NCBI GenBank assembly: GCA_905182985.1
Contig: CAJJDN010000083.1
Location: forward strand, 68,007 to 132,006
Length of the DNA stretch: 64,000 bases
Origin: Paramecium sonneborni
Taxonomy: Eukaryota; Ciliophora; Oligohymenophorea; Peniculida; Parameciidae
Direction: 5' to 3'
In this document: positions 37,468-50,314 of the stretch, one piece after another
Layout of the letters: each line of letters opens with the position of its first letter
How positions within the stretch are numbered: the stretch's first letter is position 1
Position numbers and translations under genes: made by a program
Notes under the pieces: model-generated
The model's database searches: none
Told to the model about the DNA's origin: nothing
The model's input: the letters and a program-made list of their open reading frames with translations, nothing else

Positions 37468-38218
37468 TCATCCTTTTTTTGAAACAAAACTATTATTTTT
37501 TATAAAGAATCTCCAAGGTTTATCCTTGTATTCCTCTGCATAATCAATGTTTATTCTCTTTGATATTCCAATCTCATATTCTGTAGCATTATCGATTATA
37601 TACATTCCACTCTTCTTATCACATAAATTTAATCCATTATGACTCTTATTAAGTTATAAACATTATCCACATTTTCCAGGACCATTTGATAATTCTTATA
37701 ATTTGCAAGACTTAATCTTTCTTAAATCTTTAACTATCTCAAATTTTAAAGGTTAAATAGCTCTTATTAATACTGCTTCAGGGTCCTTATTTGTTGCAGC
37801 AGTAATATTCAAACAATAACTATTCCCATAAATTTAATAAATATATAAATGTCCTCCATCTTACCAAAAATATTGTGTCCTCTCTGTTTTTTTATTCATA
37901 TAAGCATGACAGGCCTTATCCTCAGGCGCTTTTTTTATTATCTAATTTACCTTTGTAGGCTTCAGCTTCAACTATTAAAGCTCTTACCTCTCCTTATGGT
38001 AATTATCTTACTATTATCTTACCAATTAATTTCTTAGCCAAATCAATTACATCAACCTTATAAAATTCAGAATTCAACATTGTTTCAATAGGCTAATATT
38101 ATTCAGCAGGATTTATGTATTTTTATCCTCTCGGATTCTTAATCTTCTTTACAATCTCATTTTCTTTCTTCACATCTTCATTAGTATTTTGAAGCTCTTC
38201 TTAAGCTTTATCCGACAT
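37468..38218 (-). CDS. MPG: Alkyladenine (3-methyladenine) DNA glycosylase
   Basis: DNA repair enzyme of about 242 residues that flips out and removes alkylated purines such as 3-methyladenine. Family signatures: LAKKLIGKIIVRQLP, LIVEAEAYKAPEDKACH with the catalytic Glu region, GGHLYIYQIYGNSYCLNI, AVLIRAIQPL and ELSNGPGKCGQCLQL. The N-terminus is charged and may carry nuclear targeting. One 22-nt intron (37929-37950) ends AAG and splits AYK from APEDKA, precisely inside the conserved active-site motif. It cannot be dismissed, because without it the frame is lost. Single-copy housekeeping gene; no neighbour relation is implied. Confidence 0.93.
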
Positions 38219-40222
38219 TAAAAATAAATTACAGAATTAATTTATTATTTTATTATAAAATTAATCAATGTTTTTATTTATTTTTGTTAACTTGAAGTAG
38301 AAAAATAAAGAAAAAGAATTAAAGAATTCTAATTTCTTTTTCTTAAATAAAATTTGAACACTATGCATTAAAAATTAATAATTATCAATTTTAAAAAAAA
38401 TAAATATAAATCTCTCAATTAATTCCTGAAATACCCATTTTGAATGATTTCAAATAATATTTATTTTATAATTTTATTGAAATTCATTGTTTTGCTACCA
38501 AAAAGTTCTGTTGTCTTCAAAAAGATTTTTGATACTTTTACTAAATATTATAGTTTTTAATAGTTTGTTTTATGGCATATATGAGAAATAAGTAAATTTT
38601 ATTATTTGAAACCTTGAAAATATTTAAATTATGAAAAATAACTTCTAACATGTTTTTAATAAAACTTTTAAATTCAATTTAAAAGTTATTTACGTTAGAG
38701 CTAAATTAATACTGCTAATTTAGTGTCAAACATTTGAATAACAAAAATTATCAACATTTTGATATCCATGATCACACATTTTTAACCACCAAATAAATGT
38801 AGATTACTGTAAGTTTTACATGATTCCCAATTTGTACTCAGCAACAATAATCATAATTCCCTTTTTAATCTTAATATTATCCAGTACAAAAATCTTTAAT
38901 AGTCAAAAATTAAGAACACATTTAAATTCACAAGTCAAGCGAGACTATTCACTTTCCTAATGCATAGAGAAAATATAAATATAATATCCAAATAGACAAA
39001 TAGATAAATTATTCACAATAAATAATTTTAATCTACAAAATTTAAGCAATTATTAAAATTGTTCTTGGAAATCTATTAATCAGGTGAGAATTTTTTACAA
39101 ATCTTTCTGTTTCATAATAGCCATTAAACATTAATATATAAAGATTTATATCATTTACTAATTAATAATAATCTTATCATATTTTATACAATAATTTTCT
39201 TTGAGCATTCAATACAAGGATAATTACAAGATTTGCATTATAAAAATATGTATAATTTACTTTATTGAGATTTACAGATGCATTTATTATCAATAATAAT
39301 GTAAAGTAAATCAAAATATGACAAACATTTGTCTAAGGTGTCTATAATTATAAAAAAAATTGATTTATTTTTTATTATGAAACTGGAAACAATTATAAAT
39401 GCAGTATTAGTTGATTAATACATAATTAGAATCTAAACAGGTTACATATCTACAATTATTTTAATAGTGATTATAATATCCTTTAAAAAAAATGCATTAA
39501 TAATCATTTTTTAACAATTGGCGGCAGTGTAAATTAAGGATCCAAGAATATAAATTAAATCCAATTTGACATTTACTTTATAGCTAACCAAATATTTGCA
39601 TTAAATTTTTTTTTTCAACAATATAAAGCATTTATTTCTTAATTCATATCAATACATGATTCAAATTAATTAATTTAATTAAAGAAGGTCTTTAATATTA
39701 TTAACAACTATTAAGAATCTTTAGATAATCTTTCTTTGCATCTGCAAATAACACTCTAAAACTCATGATTTCTATCCTAGTATTTAATACAAGAAGATAT
39801 AATAGTTTAATATGACAAATGTGTAAATGCCAGTTATCACATCCAAAATCACAATTGATTCGATATTCGTCTTGAAAAATACATTAATTTTTTACAAGAT
39901 TTTGATTAAAGGTTATAAAATTAATTGCATTTCTTAAGAAAGTTAAAGGGTTTAATAAAAATTAGTGTTAAAGTTATAATGAGAATCGTTTACAAAGAGT
40001 AGAAAATGATTATTAAGCTGATAAACATGGCCTTACTTACTTTAACTAAATTAAAATATATACCTCTTAGTATTGAGTAGGATGATCCAGTGGAAAGATA
40101 ATTTATTGAAAAAAATTAAATTAAATATGCCAAACATTCTATAATTTAAATAAATAAAACTAATTATTTTAGGTGTTTACTATTTTCATTATATTACTTA
40201 ATAATAAATATTATTTTAAGAA
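38219..40222. other. 2-kb gene desert
   Basis: About 2.0 kb with no coding frame I can support on either strand. TGA is dense in all frames, T- and A-runs are common, and there is no tRNA or long repeat. This is several times the usual gap here. It may contain promoters of the flanking divergent genes (MPG minus, coiled-coil plus), a decayed gene or untranslated RNA. No CCCCAA/GGGGTT telomeric tract is present. Confidence 0.5.
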
Positions 40223-41055
40223 ATGAATGTTCAAATCAATTATTTACATTAAAGAGCATAAACAGAAACAAAATCTTAAGGGTTAACACAATCATTTGAA
40301 AATCTTGATTCAAGTAGTTTGAAAGAAGACTTAAATAAAAGCATTGAATTGGGACGTAAAAAGAGGAAACAGTTGACATTTGAAAATCCTGAATTTTAGA
40401 TAAAGCAAGATATTGAGGATGAAAAATAAAATATTAAGGTGCAAACTCTAATTAGGAGAGGATTAGCTGATGCTTTGAAAATATAAGATTTATGTAAGAT
40501 AATAATGTAAGTTAATTAGTAAAGTTGAAGATTACAGCAAAAGACACTAATAACCCAATTCAAAGTTTATTTCGATGGTTTATGCTTATATTATATAAGG
40601 AGAATCCTGAATTGTATAATTGGACAGAGTTTAGAGTAAGAAGATTTATATTGATTTGTTTAGAAACAAGTTCTTGAAAAGAATAATGGTTAAGATCTTC
40701 GTAATCGTTTAGGATATTAAAGTGTTATTCATATAACTGCAATTGAAGGAGAGAAAACAAGATATTTATTAAATTTAAGGAAAAAAATTATAGAATAAAA
40801 TAGTAAGCCTGAAGAGGTTTAATATGTACTTGTGAAAATATTTGATATTATAGAAATAGTTTATAAGATACATGAACATGCAAGAAAAATAAACCAACTC
40901 GTTGATGATTTGTTAAAGGTATTGAATTTGTTAATTAATATCTTTAGCAAGAGAATATAATCAAGCAATACATAAATGAAATTGAGAAGGTAAATTAAAA
41001 TATTCAGGAGGCAAAGTCTAACCTGAAAAAAATTGGTAAGCAAGTCTTTGAATGA
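40223..41055 (+). CDS. Coiled-coil hypothetical protein
   Basis: About 249 residues. The N-terminal 80 are polar and basic (ELGRKKRKQLTFENPEFQ). The middle and end are helical with heptads (IVYKIHEHARKINQLVDDLL, YINEIEKVNQNIQEAKSNL). No membrane segment or catalytic motif. Three introns: 40494-40519 (26 nt), 40636-40663 (28 nt) and 40919-40947 (29 nt), all GTA...TAG. The model closes exactly on TGA at 41053. Family not recognised. Confidence 0.68.
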
Positions 41056-41379
41056 TGAAATCATTCAAGAATGATATATAATTATAATTATTATAGTTAT
41101 AAAAAGTATTGATGAATATAAAATATCAATTAAATTATTTATATTTAAGAATGATAGTAACAATTAATAAAATAGATAATAAAACTGAGATAAATAGATA
41201 ATTTAGATTAATAATAAAAATAAAATAAAATTGAAAGGAAGAGAATAGATATTTGTAGTTAGTTTGTTAAGTAATTTTTTTGAAGATTGAAATGATTAGA
41301 ATATAAATATATATATATATGTTGAATAATAAAATATATATGAGATTAATTAAAACGGATATTCATTAATAAATTTTAG
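41056..41379. other. Intergenic, promoter of the secretory gene
   Basis: 324 bp of AT-rich sequence ending in a short TA run before the ATG at 41380. No gene or RNA seen. Confidence 0.5.
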
Positions 41380-42826
41380 ATGAAATAGATAGTCATATTG
41401 TTATTAATGCTAAGTTTGGCATTGAGTACAAGTATTGCATCACCTAAACTATTGTTGGAATTATAGGCAAGGACTGAAAATGTAATAGATGATGGTGTTG
41501 ATTTATTGGAATAACTTCTTGCTACAACAGAATAGTAATATGAGTAGGTGATTCAAGAGAATGAAGTTGAATAATAATAATTAAAAGATTAAGTGACTTA
41601 GAAAGAATAATAACTATATGATCTTTAAAATACTTGTATGGTAATGTCTGATGATTTGGCTTTATTGAAACAGTAAATAGAATTGCATGGAGATGATACA
41701 GAATACTTTAGAAATGAAATAGTAAAAGATAATCGTAGAATTGAAGTACTTGAAGAGCTTCGTTGTTAATAAAGCAAGAATTGGTTGAATTTCATAAAAT
41801 CAAGCAAATATATAATGAATTTGATTGAGTTTTTAAGAAGGGCTATATAGAATTATGGTTCATTTGCTGAGATTCAAAACTTTTCAGTAATGCTTGAGAC
41901 TTTAAGTAAAGAGATAGATGATAATGAATTATTGAATTCACTTTAAGCAGTAAGTAAATCAAGAGCAATAACTCCTGTAAGATAAGAATTACTTTAACTA
42001 CTAGATTAAATTGAGGAATCAATAAAAGCAAAGATTAATACAAGTTAGACAGATGAAGTAAATAATAATAAAATAATAATAGATTTTATCAACATCAAGA
42101 ATTGCTGATTATTTACATTAACTCAAATAGGAAATAGCATGGTATGAGAATGAAGTATAAAAACTTAATGAAGCTTGGGGAGAATCACCAGAGGAAACAG
42201 TAAAATAGAGATAAAAAGAATTAGATGTTTGTGAAAGTGGTATTAATGCAAAGATTGAAGAAACAAAGGAATTTAGAAATCATGTAAGTGAATAAATAAT
42301 TCATAATGAATCAAGATAAGCTCGTTTCTTAGAATAGAAAGATTTAGTTGCTTAATTAGTAGTTGAATATTAGAATGCTTTCAATAAAATAGGAGAAACA
42401 TATAAAATAAGAATAGATGATTTTGTAGAAGATGGAGTTTTTGATAAGACCGTTGATTTCGATAAAAGGTATTAAAATTGTAGTATATAACAAATTAGAT
42501 CCTTAACTGATCTTTATGGTGATAAAGAAGACACATTCTAATAATATGTAGATGATTTAGTGAATGGAGTTGCTACACCAATTGATGTTCCAGTAGTAGA
42601 AGAAGAACCCGAAGTAGGAAGTGAAGAATCAGGAAGTGAGGAATCAGAAGAAGTAGGAAGTGAAGAAGATTAAGAAGAAGGAGTTGAAACTATTACTTAA
42701 GATAGTGTTGTTGAAACAACTACTGAAGATACTGAAGAAACAGTTGAAACTGTAACAGAATCAGAAGTCGAAACTACAGAAGAAACCAATTATTTTGAAT
42801 AAGGGGAAGTTGAACAATCTGTTTGA
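41380..42826 (+). CDS. Secreted coiled-coil protein, trichocyst-matrix/Grl-like
   Basis: About 473 residues. A clear signal peptide (IVILLLMLSLALSTSIA) is followed by about 370 residues of coiled coil (ENEVEQQQLKDQVTQKEQQL, KEIDDNELLNSLQAVSKS). A very acidic, repetitive tail ends it (EEEPEVGSEESGSEESEE, then Thr/Glu repeats). Only a few Cys are present. Layout, size and acidity match the pro-proteins packed into ciliate dense-core granules (trichocyst matrix proteins, Tetrahymena Grl). No proteolytic maturation site was identified. One 25-nt intron (42058-42082, TAG). The assignment is by layout, so moderate confidence in the role and high confidence in the gene. Confidence 0.78.
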
Positions 42827-42852
42827 TTCTATTAAAATAAATAAATATATTT

Positions 42853-44726
42853 ATGTCAAGACATTAAGGAGTTTATAATATGATCAGACATGGCGATTAT
42901 ATCGATGATGAATATGATTATGTTGATGATTAATAAGATAATGAAGATGATGAATAATATGCGGATCATAATTTCACTAGAAGTAATTTAAATTATTTAT
43001 TTTAAAGGCGAATTGGAAATCATCAATAATCTTTATGATATATTTCAACTTGATTTTACTCGTAAATAAATTATTGATGCATTATATGAAACTGACGGAG
43101 ATCATGATGCAACATTTGAATACTTAAGTAATAAAATTAAAAAAACATCAAAATCATAATAAAATTCAAAACCTTAACCTAATAGGAAATAATAATAATA
43201 AATATAATAAGTTAAAATTGAAGACAAACCTTAACCATTACCTTAATTAATAAAATAATCGAATAGTATTGATAAATCAAAGAATTAATTTCATATTGAA
43301 TACAATGTTGATGAATTCAATTCACCTTATCCAAGTATCAAATATAAAAATGTTATTCAAACCATACCTTCTACAAGCATTGTTATTTTAGGTCATGTTG
43401 ATACAGGTAAAAGTACATTAACAGGGAAACTTCTTTAAATATTTAAAGCTCTAGATGAAAAAGAATTAAGAAAAAATCAAAAAGAAGCTAAAAATTTAGG
43501 AAAAGATTCATCTGCTCTTGCCTATGCAACTGATATGACTAAAGAAGAAAAAGAAAAAGGTGTCACAATGGATATGGCTTATAAATCTATTGTCATTGAT
43601 AAAAGACAATATAATCTATTAGATTCTCCTGGACATTAAGATTTTGCACCTCATTTAATAGCAGGAGCAGCTTAAGCTGATTATGCCATCTTAGTAATAG
43701 ATACTACAAAAAATGCATTTGAAAATAGTATTAAAAGTGGTATGTTAAGAGAAAAATTGTAATTAATAAATGCTATGCTTATTAAATAAATTATAGTTGC
43801 TTTAAATAAAATGGATCAAATTGATTGGGATTAAAAATAATTTTAAGAGGCTAAAGAATACATTTAATCTTCTGCTGCTAAATTAGGCTATAATTAATAA
43901 TAGATTAAGTTTGTACCCATTTCTGCATTTCAAGGTTTAAATTTACAAAATAAACATAATATCTAATGGTATTAAGGACTTACTTTGATTTAAGAAATTT
44001 TAAATCTACCTCCTATTTAAAGAAGAAATGATTAGGTAATTTAAATTATTTAATTTTAGCCAATAAGATTTACTATATTAAATAGATTTCATTAAAATGA
44101 AGGTAAATTAAGAGGAACCTGTCTACTCGGTAAATTACATTCAGGTTATTTGGAAAAGAATATAAATTATGTTATTTTACCATAAGGAATCTTTTGTGAA
44201 GTTAAAGAAGTTGAAAAATAAAGTGCTGAAGGAGATATATTAGAAATTAAAATAAAAACTTTAATTGATTCAGAATTTTAAAATATTCACATTGGTTCAG
44301 TTTTGAGTTCAATCGAATATCATGTTCCTGTTGCAAATAGATTGGTATGTTAAATTAGTACACTTGATCTACAAACTCCAATTATAAGAGGATCATAATA
44401 TTTGATGCATTTAGGGGCCTAGAAGGTAATATTCATTCTATTTTAAGGTTGGCGTAGTTGTAAAGAAATTAAATCATATCTATGAAGATGATACTTAAAC
44501 AATTAAAAAGAAATTCCCTAGAGCTATTGTTTCTAATTAATTAGCAGAAGTTGAATTAGAGTGTGATGGTTTAGTCTGTGTGGAAGTATATTCAAATTTA
44601 GAACAATTAAGCAGAATTATTTTGAGGGAGAAATTTAATATTGTAGCCATAGGGAAAGTTACTATTATTAATGTAAATTAAAATAAGCTAAAATAAGGAA
44701 AGATTATTCATGAATAGTAAATTTGA
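42853..44726 (+). CDS. HBS1: HBS1-like ribosome-rescue GTPase
   Basis: About 608 residues of the eRF3/Hbs1/EF-1alpha GTPase family. The N-terminus carries a helical module (LYDIFQLDFTRKQIIDALYE) like the Hbs1 N-terminal domain. The G domain has GHVDTGKST (G1), DSPGHQDFAPHLIAG (G3) and NKMD (G4). Two beta-barrel domains follow, ending near VAIGKVTII. With its partner Dom34/Pelota it recycles stalled ribosomes, which would be relevant here because only UGA is a stop. The Hbs1 N-terminal module and the absence of an eRF3-type N-terminus favour HBS1 over eRF3. Introns: 42983-43007 (25 nt) and 44426-44447 (22 nt), both ending AAG. Confidence 0.9.
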
Positions 44727-44804
44727 TGTATATCAATATAAATAATAATGGTGTTTAAGAATAATCATGTATTTTGTTTATAAATTAAAATAAAAAATAT
44801 AAAA

Positions 44805-47800
44805 ATGGGATAGCCAAATCTAAGGTACTCTAAACCTCCAGAAGATAGTTTGCAAATTTTATTACCTATCAGAAATAGTCTTGAAGTAAAGTTAAAATAT
44901 AATATATTTATAGCCAATTTCAGTGAGATTAGATCCATCTGCATAATATCCTCCTTTAGATTAAAAAGAATGGGGATAATTTCTTTATTAAATTAATACC
45001 TCCATTGATAAGAAAAATAAGTTGAATCTACTTAATGATAGTAATTCATTTTATTTATATATAGACTATAAAGCGTAGATTCTATATTAATACTTAAAAT
45101 CAAAAAAAAAGAATGTGGAGCCTGCTATTTTGGGAACAGAATAAGGATTAGAGGATTTGTTGATTTATTTGAGAAATTTATCCAAGCAAGAATTATCTAA
45201 ATTTATTACAGAAAAAAATCTTATTGAAAAATTAACAAAACTTAGTCAAACTGATTGTGAAGGCCATCATGATAAAGAAGTATTAAATGATATGTATATT
45301 ATTAGTGCCTACTGTTAAATATCATATTATTGGCATTAGAATCAGATAATAATCTTGAAATTCCTACTTCATCATTAAATGAATTCTGTATGATTTTGAA
45401 TCCTTTGCATATAGTAAATTTTTCATTAATTCTTGAAATTTATGTGTTAATTTGCAAATTTTAAACAGATGAACGTATGCTTTAAATAGCTTTAGCTTGG
45501 TTGGACATGAAACGTTTAGGTTATTGGAAGTATCCAATAGAGCCTTTTATTTAATTACTTTAAAATAATAAGAGTGTTTTTGCAATAGCAAGTATGTGCA
45601 GATTTTTAAATTATTTTATGGAAGCACATGCAGATTAAACTTATAGTTATAAATTGAAAAAAAGTTTTATTTAATATGGATTAAGAATTTTACTTGAAGA
45701 TGTAAAGAGAAAAATCTAAAGTGGTAGTTACTAAATGTAAGATTGCACTTATGCAGCAATGGATTAATAACTAATGGAATATTATTTGATATAAAAAGAG
45801 AATTCAACAAGAAAACGAAAAATATTACCTCCAGATGGTAAACCTGTAGAGTTAAGTATTTGTGCAAAATTATGTCACGAATTATTTATTGAATTAAATA
45901 ATCCAAATGCTCCATTAAAATTTTAGAAGATATGTGAAGAAGCAATAGCATAGATAGATGCATTTTTATTTTTAACAGAGGAGATTAATGATGAATTGAA
46001 AAATTAAAAATAACCATAAAAGAATGAAAATAATTTAAGTCAATTTCGAAGATCTTAATCTATATCAAATATTTTTGAAGGTGAAGATTCATAAGAAATA
46101 AGAATTCCTAATTTAGATTACCATTCTTTAAATACTTAAGTAAGAGAAGCATTGACAATATAAGATGCAGTTAAAATACTTGATGATTATGTGAATTAAT
46201 AAGCAAATGTAGGAGTGAATCCAGTTTCTTAATTAATTTAGACAGCTGCTTAGAAATTATTAGAATTAAAAAAAAATGATCCTGCTTAAATGGAATTAGC
46301 AGAAGCTGAAAAAAAATGTACATAATTAGAAGGTCAATTAAGAAAAATATATGAATAAAAAGACAAATATTTTTAAGAAATGAAAGAATTAGAAAATAAA
46401 CTAGAACAATAATCTAAATTAATTTAATAATTACAATCAACACCCTCAATATCATTAAATGTAACAACATAATCATAACCATAATCTTTTACAAGTCTAC
46501 CACCTCCACCTCCACCTCCACCTTAAACAACAGTAGCTCATCCTCCACCACCACCACCACCACCACCTATTTAAGGAAGTGCATAATCTGCACCACCACC
46601 ACCACCGCCACCACCACCTCCTCCTCCTGGTGGTGCAAATCCTCCTCCTCCTCCACCACCACCTCCTCCTGGTGGTAGAGCACCTCCTCCTCCTCCTCCT
46701 CCACCTGGTGGTAGAGCACCTCCACCTCCTCCTGGGGCTGTAGCTATTTAAGCAAAAAAAAAATGTGCTCCTACTAAACCTATGAAGTAAGTTCCATGGG
46801 TTTTAATTAAAGAAGATAAAATTAAAGGAACTATTTGGGAAAAATTAGATGATTCAAAAATTAAATTAGATATTGAATTATTAGAAGAAAAATTCTCTAG
46901 ACCTGAAACAATTTAAAGATAATAATCTACTATTGCATAACCTATAAAACCATAAAAAGTATCTCAATTATCTAGTGAAAGATGTAAAAATGTTGAACTT
47001 GTGATCTCAAGATTAAAATTAAGTGCTTTTACATTAAAAGAAGCATTATTAACCATTGATTATGATGTTTTAACAGAAGATAAAGTTGGAATGTTGATTA
47101 ATGCTGTTCCTGAAAAAGAAGAATAAGAATTATTTTTACATTATTAACCTGAAGATATTAATTTAGTTGCTGTTCCTGATTAATTCTTTATGGATTTAAG
47201 TCCTGTACCATAAATTAAGTTAAGAGTAGAAGCAATTACAGTATCATATGAATGGAAAGAATTATCATAAACTATTAATGCAAAATAAGAGAAAATTAGA
47301 GTAGGAATTAAATTGTAGAGAGAAGATTAAAAATTACCTATATTATTAGAATATTCATTAGCACATGGAAATTATTTAAATGGTTAATCAGCTAAAGGAG
47401 GTGCTAGTGCATTTAAATTAGATATTATGTCTTAATTAGATGACGTTAAATCAAATGATAATAAGACAAACTTATTAATTGTAATCTTAGAAAAAGTTGA
47501 AAGAGAAATAGGATGTTTATATGATGTGGAATTTTTAGCAAAAATAGATTATGAATTCTTATCAAAAATATCTCTTTCTACAATAAATTAAGATTTAACT
47601 GAATTGAAGAGAATGTAAAGAATTGTTGAAAGAGCATAGAAATCATAAGGAGAAGATTCAAATGACAAAGCTGCAGAAAAGTAATATTTATATATTATAA
47701 TTAGATTTAAAATTTTATTTGATCAATTAGAAGAGGCTTGTGGAAAGATTGAAAAAAATAATAAAGAATTAGAAGTACTTTATAAAGATTTGGTTACTCA

Positions 47801-48172
47801 TTATTGTGAAGATTCAAAAACATAATCAGATGAATTTTTTGCTAAAATTGAAAGAATTTGGACAGATTATAAAAATGTAAGAATATATTATATAGTTAGG
47901 CAAAAGCACAAATGGATAGAACAAAATAAGCTTAATAAAAAGAATAGGAGAAATTGATGAGATCATAATCATAACATTCCACTTAAATATTGATGACATA
48001 ATCTGTGATGTAGGTTTAGTCTACATAAGATGAATAAGTACAATAATAAGAGAAGCCATAACCTGCTCCAGTTGCAGACAAGAAGGATCCAAAAGAAGTA
48101 TTAGCAGAGTTAAAAATGTTGCAATCGAAGAAAGCAGAATTAGCAGCTAAGAGATAATAATAGTAAAAATGA
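44805..48172 (+). CDS. Formin (FH1-FH2 actin nucleator)
   Basis: About 1096 residues. The N-terminal half is an armadillo-like GBD/FH3 region (CLLLNIILLALESDNNLEI), then a coiled coil. An FH1 tract follows (about 46496-46747) of repeated Pro blocks separated by GGA/GGR, which binds profilin-actin. FH2 starts at KQVPWVLIKEDKIKGTIWEK and includes LPILLEYSLAHGNYLNG, the family lasso/knob segments. Spacing and length suit a diaphanous-type formin. The tail is basic and Gln-rich. Introns: 44886-44913 (28 nt), 45280-45305 (26 nt) and 47877-47899 (23 nt), all TAG. The FH1 block is an island of high GC in an AT-rich window, forced by CCT/CCA codons. Confidence 0.93.
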
Positions 48173-48258
48173 AAATATTATAAAATCATAACATCATAAT
48201 GTTTAATTAATCTATATTAATGGATGATTCATTAATACTAAATTTATATATTTAAATC

Positions 48259-49340
48259 ATGATATTTGTATTTTATGCTATATTATCTACATTGATTTTA
48301 GCAGAATCAACAAAAAATGAAACAACAAGAGATTATTGTTCTCTTCCTGATGCAATCTATGCAGATGGAGTTTCTGCAGCTGATTTTGGTGCTACCGGAT
48401 GGAGTTATGCTAACGCTGATAATTGGGCAGGTCTAACAATAAATTATTTAATTTAGATCTTGTTGTTACATGTGGAGGTAGTTTCTAATCGCCTATAGAT
48501 ATTATTACTAGTGGAACTACTTAAGAATCTATTTAACCTTAAATTAACTACAAAAGTAAAGATGCCGGAGTTGGATATGAAGAAGCAAACAGTAATATTT
48601 TGATGACATAATTTTAGAACCATATACCAAAGAATATGAAGGAGAATATTCAGAAATTGATGTAACTGATGCATCAGGTTCTGTTTATCGATATTATGCC
48701 AAATAATTTCATATACATACACCATCAGAACATACCATAGATGGAAAATATTTTGATTTAGAAATTCATTTTGTTCATCAAGTAAGTTTATAAATTATTT
48801 TAGGCTATACAAGATGAGGAATAAGACTGTAATAAAGTTAAAAATAAACTTACTGTTTTTGGTTTAATGTTTTCAGAGTAACCAAATGCAGCAGATTATG
48901 AAGCATTTAAACCATGGTTTGATTCAAATGCTACTGGAGAAGTCGATTCTTTTGATCTAAAGTAACATTTTATTACTCAAAATAGTGATTTTTTCTCCAA
49001 AATGTCCGATGTGACCTATTATCATTATAATGGAAGTTTAACAACGCTTCCATGTTCATAAACTGTTAATTGGGTTGTATTCTAATAACCGTTACCAATA
49101 TCTACAGCCTAATTGAAACAATTCTAAGATTTCCTTAGTGATTCTACTCTCTTTCCAATTAAACACAACAATAGACCAATTTAACATCTAAATGGAAGAA
49201 AGATTTTGAAAGGAGTAATTAATATTGACGAATATAATTAGACTGCCATTACTGCAGGTGTAACTGAGATACCAGATGTTGAAGCATCTTTTGCTTAAAC
49301 ACTTTTCATGGCTATTTTGATGATCATTTTGATATAATGA
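48259..49340 (+). CDS. Alpha-type carbonic anhydrase, secreted or membrane-anchored
   Basis: About 335 residues. Zinc enzyme interconverting CO2 and bicarbonate. A signal peptide (FVFYAILSTLILAES) is followed by the alpha-CA fold: CGGSFQSPIDI, zinc His ligands in QFHIHTPSEH and LEIHFVHQ, and the late motif NNRPIQHLNGRKI. A hydrophobic C-terminus (LFMAILMIILIQ) could be a GPI signal or membrane anchor. Introns: 48431-48456 (26 nt, starts GTC), 48592-48617 (26 nt) and 48782-48803 (22 nt), all TAG. The GTC donor is rare in this window. All three zinc ligands are present, so it should be active, probably at the cell surface. Confidence 0.93.
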
Positions 49341-49459
49341 GAAATTTATCATCAAAATTTATAAATAAATAATATATATATATATATTGATATTAAAATA
49401 ATAAAAAATTATAATCAAAACTTGAGATTTTAATTATTTTAATAGATGATGACATAATA

Positions 49460-50301
49460 TCAAATCCCTTTTTCTGTATTTACATTAATTGTTTTTTGAT
49501 ATAGACATACACAAGAAGTCATGGCAATTCCCAAAAAAAAACCCAAAATAGCAAATACCAAAGCATGATTTATATTAACCTTTGGTAACTTCTTAATATG
49601 AGTTAATTTACTATTCAATTCAGCTGTTTGCTATTGTAAAATTTAGATTTCTTTTTCCATTCCTTTAATTTTATCAATAAAAGTATTAGCTTCTGCAATT
49701 TGTTATTAAATTGATTCTGAAATTCTAATTTCTTCTTCTTTTTATCGTTGATGTTCTTCTAATTCTATTTGTTTCTATCTTTCTAATTCCATCATTTCTT
49801 TTAAACGTAATTCCTATTCTTCTTATTCCTTTAACATCTTTTCTAATTATTACTATTATATTTCCTATTTTGTTTCTTCAGACATTTAAGCCAATGAATC
49901 AATCCATTGAACAAAGAAATCATATCTTCTATGATTTTAAAATTAAGATGTTGGTCTATCATTTCCAGGAGGAAAATATAAAATTGTAGGAAAAGAATGA
50001 ACTCCAAAATGATGACAAATATGCTGATTTTGTTATTCATCACAATTCATTTTAGCAATTAGAATATCTGGTCTTGTTTCTTAATAGTGTTCAAATACTT
50101 AATTAAATTCTCCTGCCATATGTTAACAATAGATACACCATGGAGTAAAGAAATCTAAAACAACCTGTTTCGATAATTACTTACATGTTTGTCCTTTCCT
50201 AAATGCTGTTGATAATTATTTGCTGCCAATGTAAAAGCTAATGTACTGTGATACCAATCTGCATTTACATCAATAAGTAATAATATCAATACAATAATCA
50301 T
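49460..50301 (-). CDS. Thioredoxin-like membrane protein (PDI/TMX type)
   Basis: About 273 residues. A signal peptide (IIVLILLLIDVNA) leads to a thioredoxin fold VVLDFFTPWCIYCQHMAGEF with active-site CIYC, then FGVHSFPTILYFPP with the cis-Pro. A Gln/Glu coiled coil and one C-terminal membrane helix (ALVFAILGFFLGIAMTS) follow. This suggests an ER thiol oxidoreductase with a lumenal Trx domain. One intron (50165-50184) is only 20 nt and ends CAG. It sits between GKDKH and VVLDFF and must be spliced to keep frame. It starts 13 bp downstream of the ARL2 stop on the same strand. Confidence 0.88.
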
Positions 50302-50314
50302 AATAAAAATTTTA

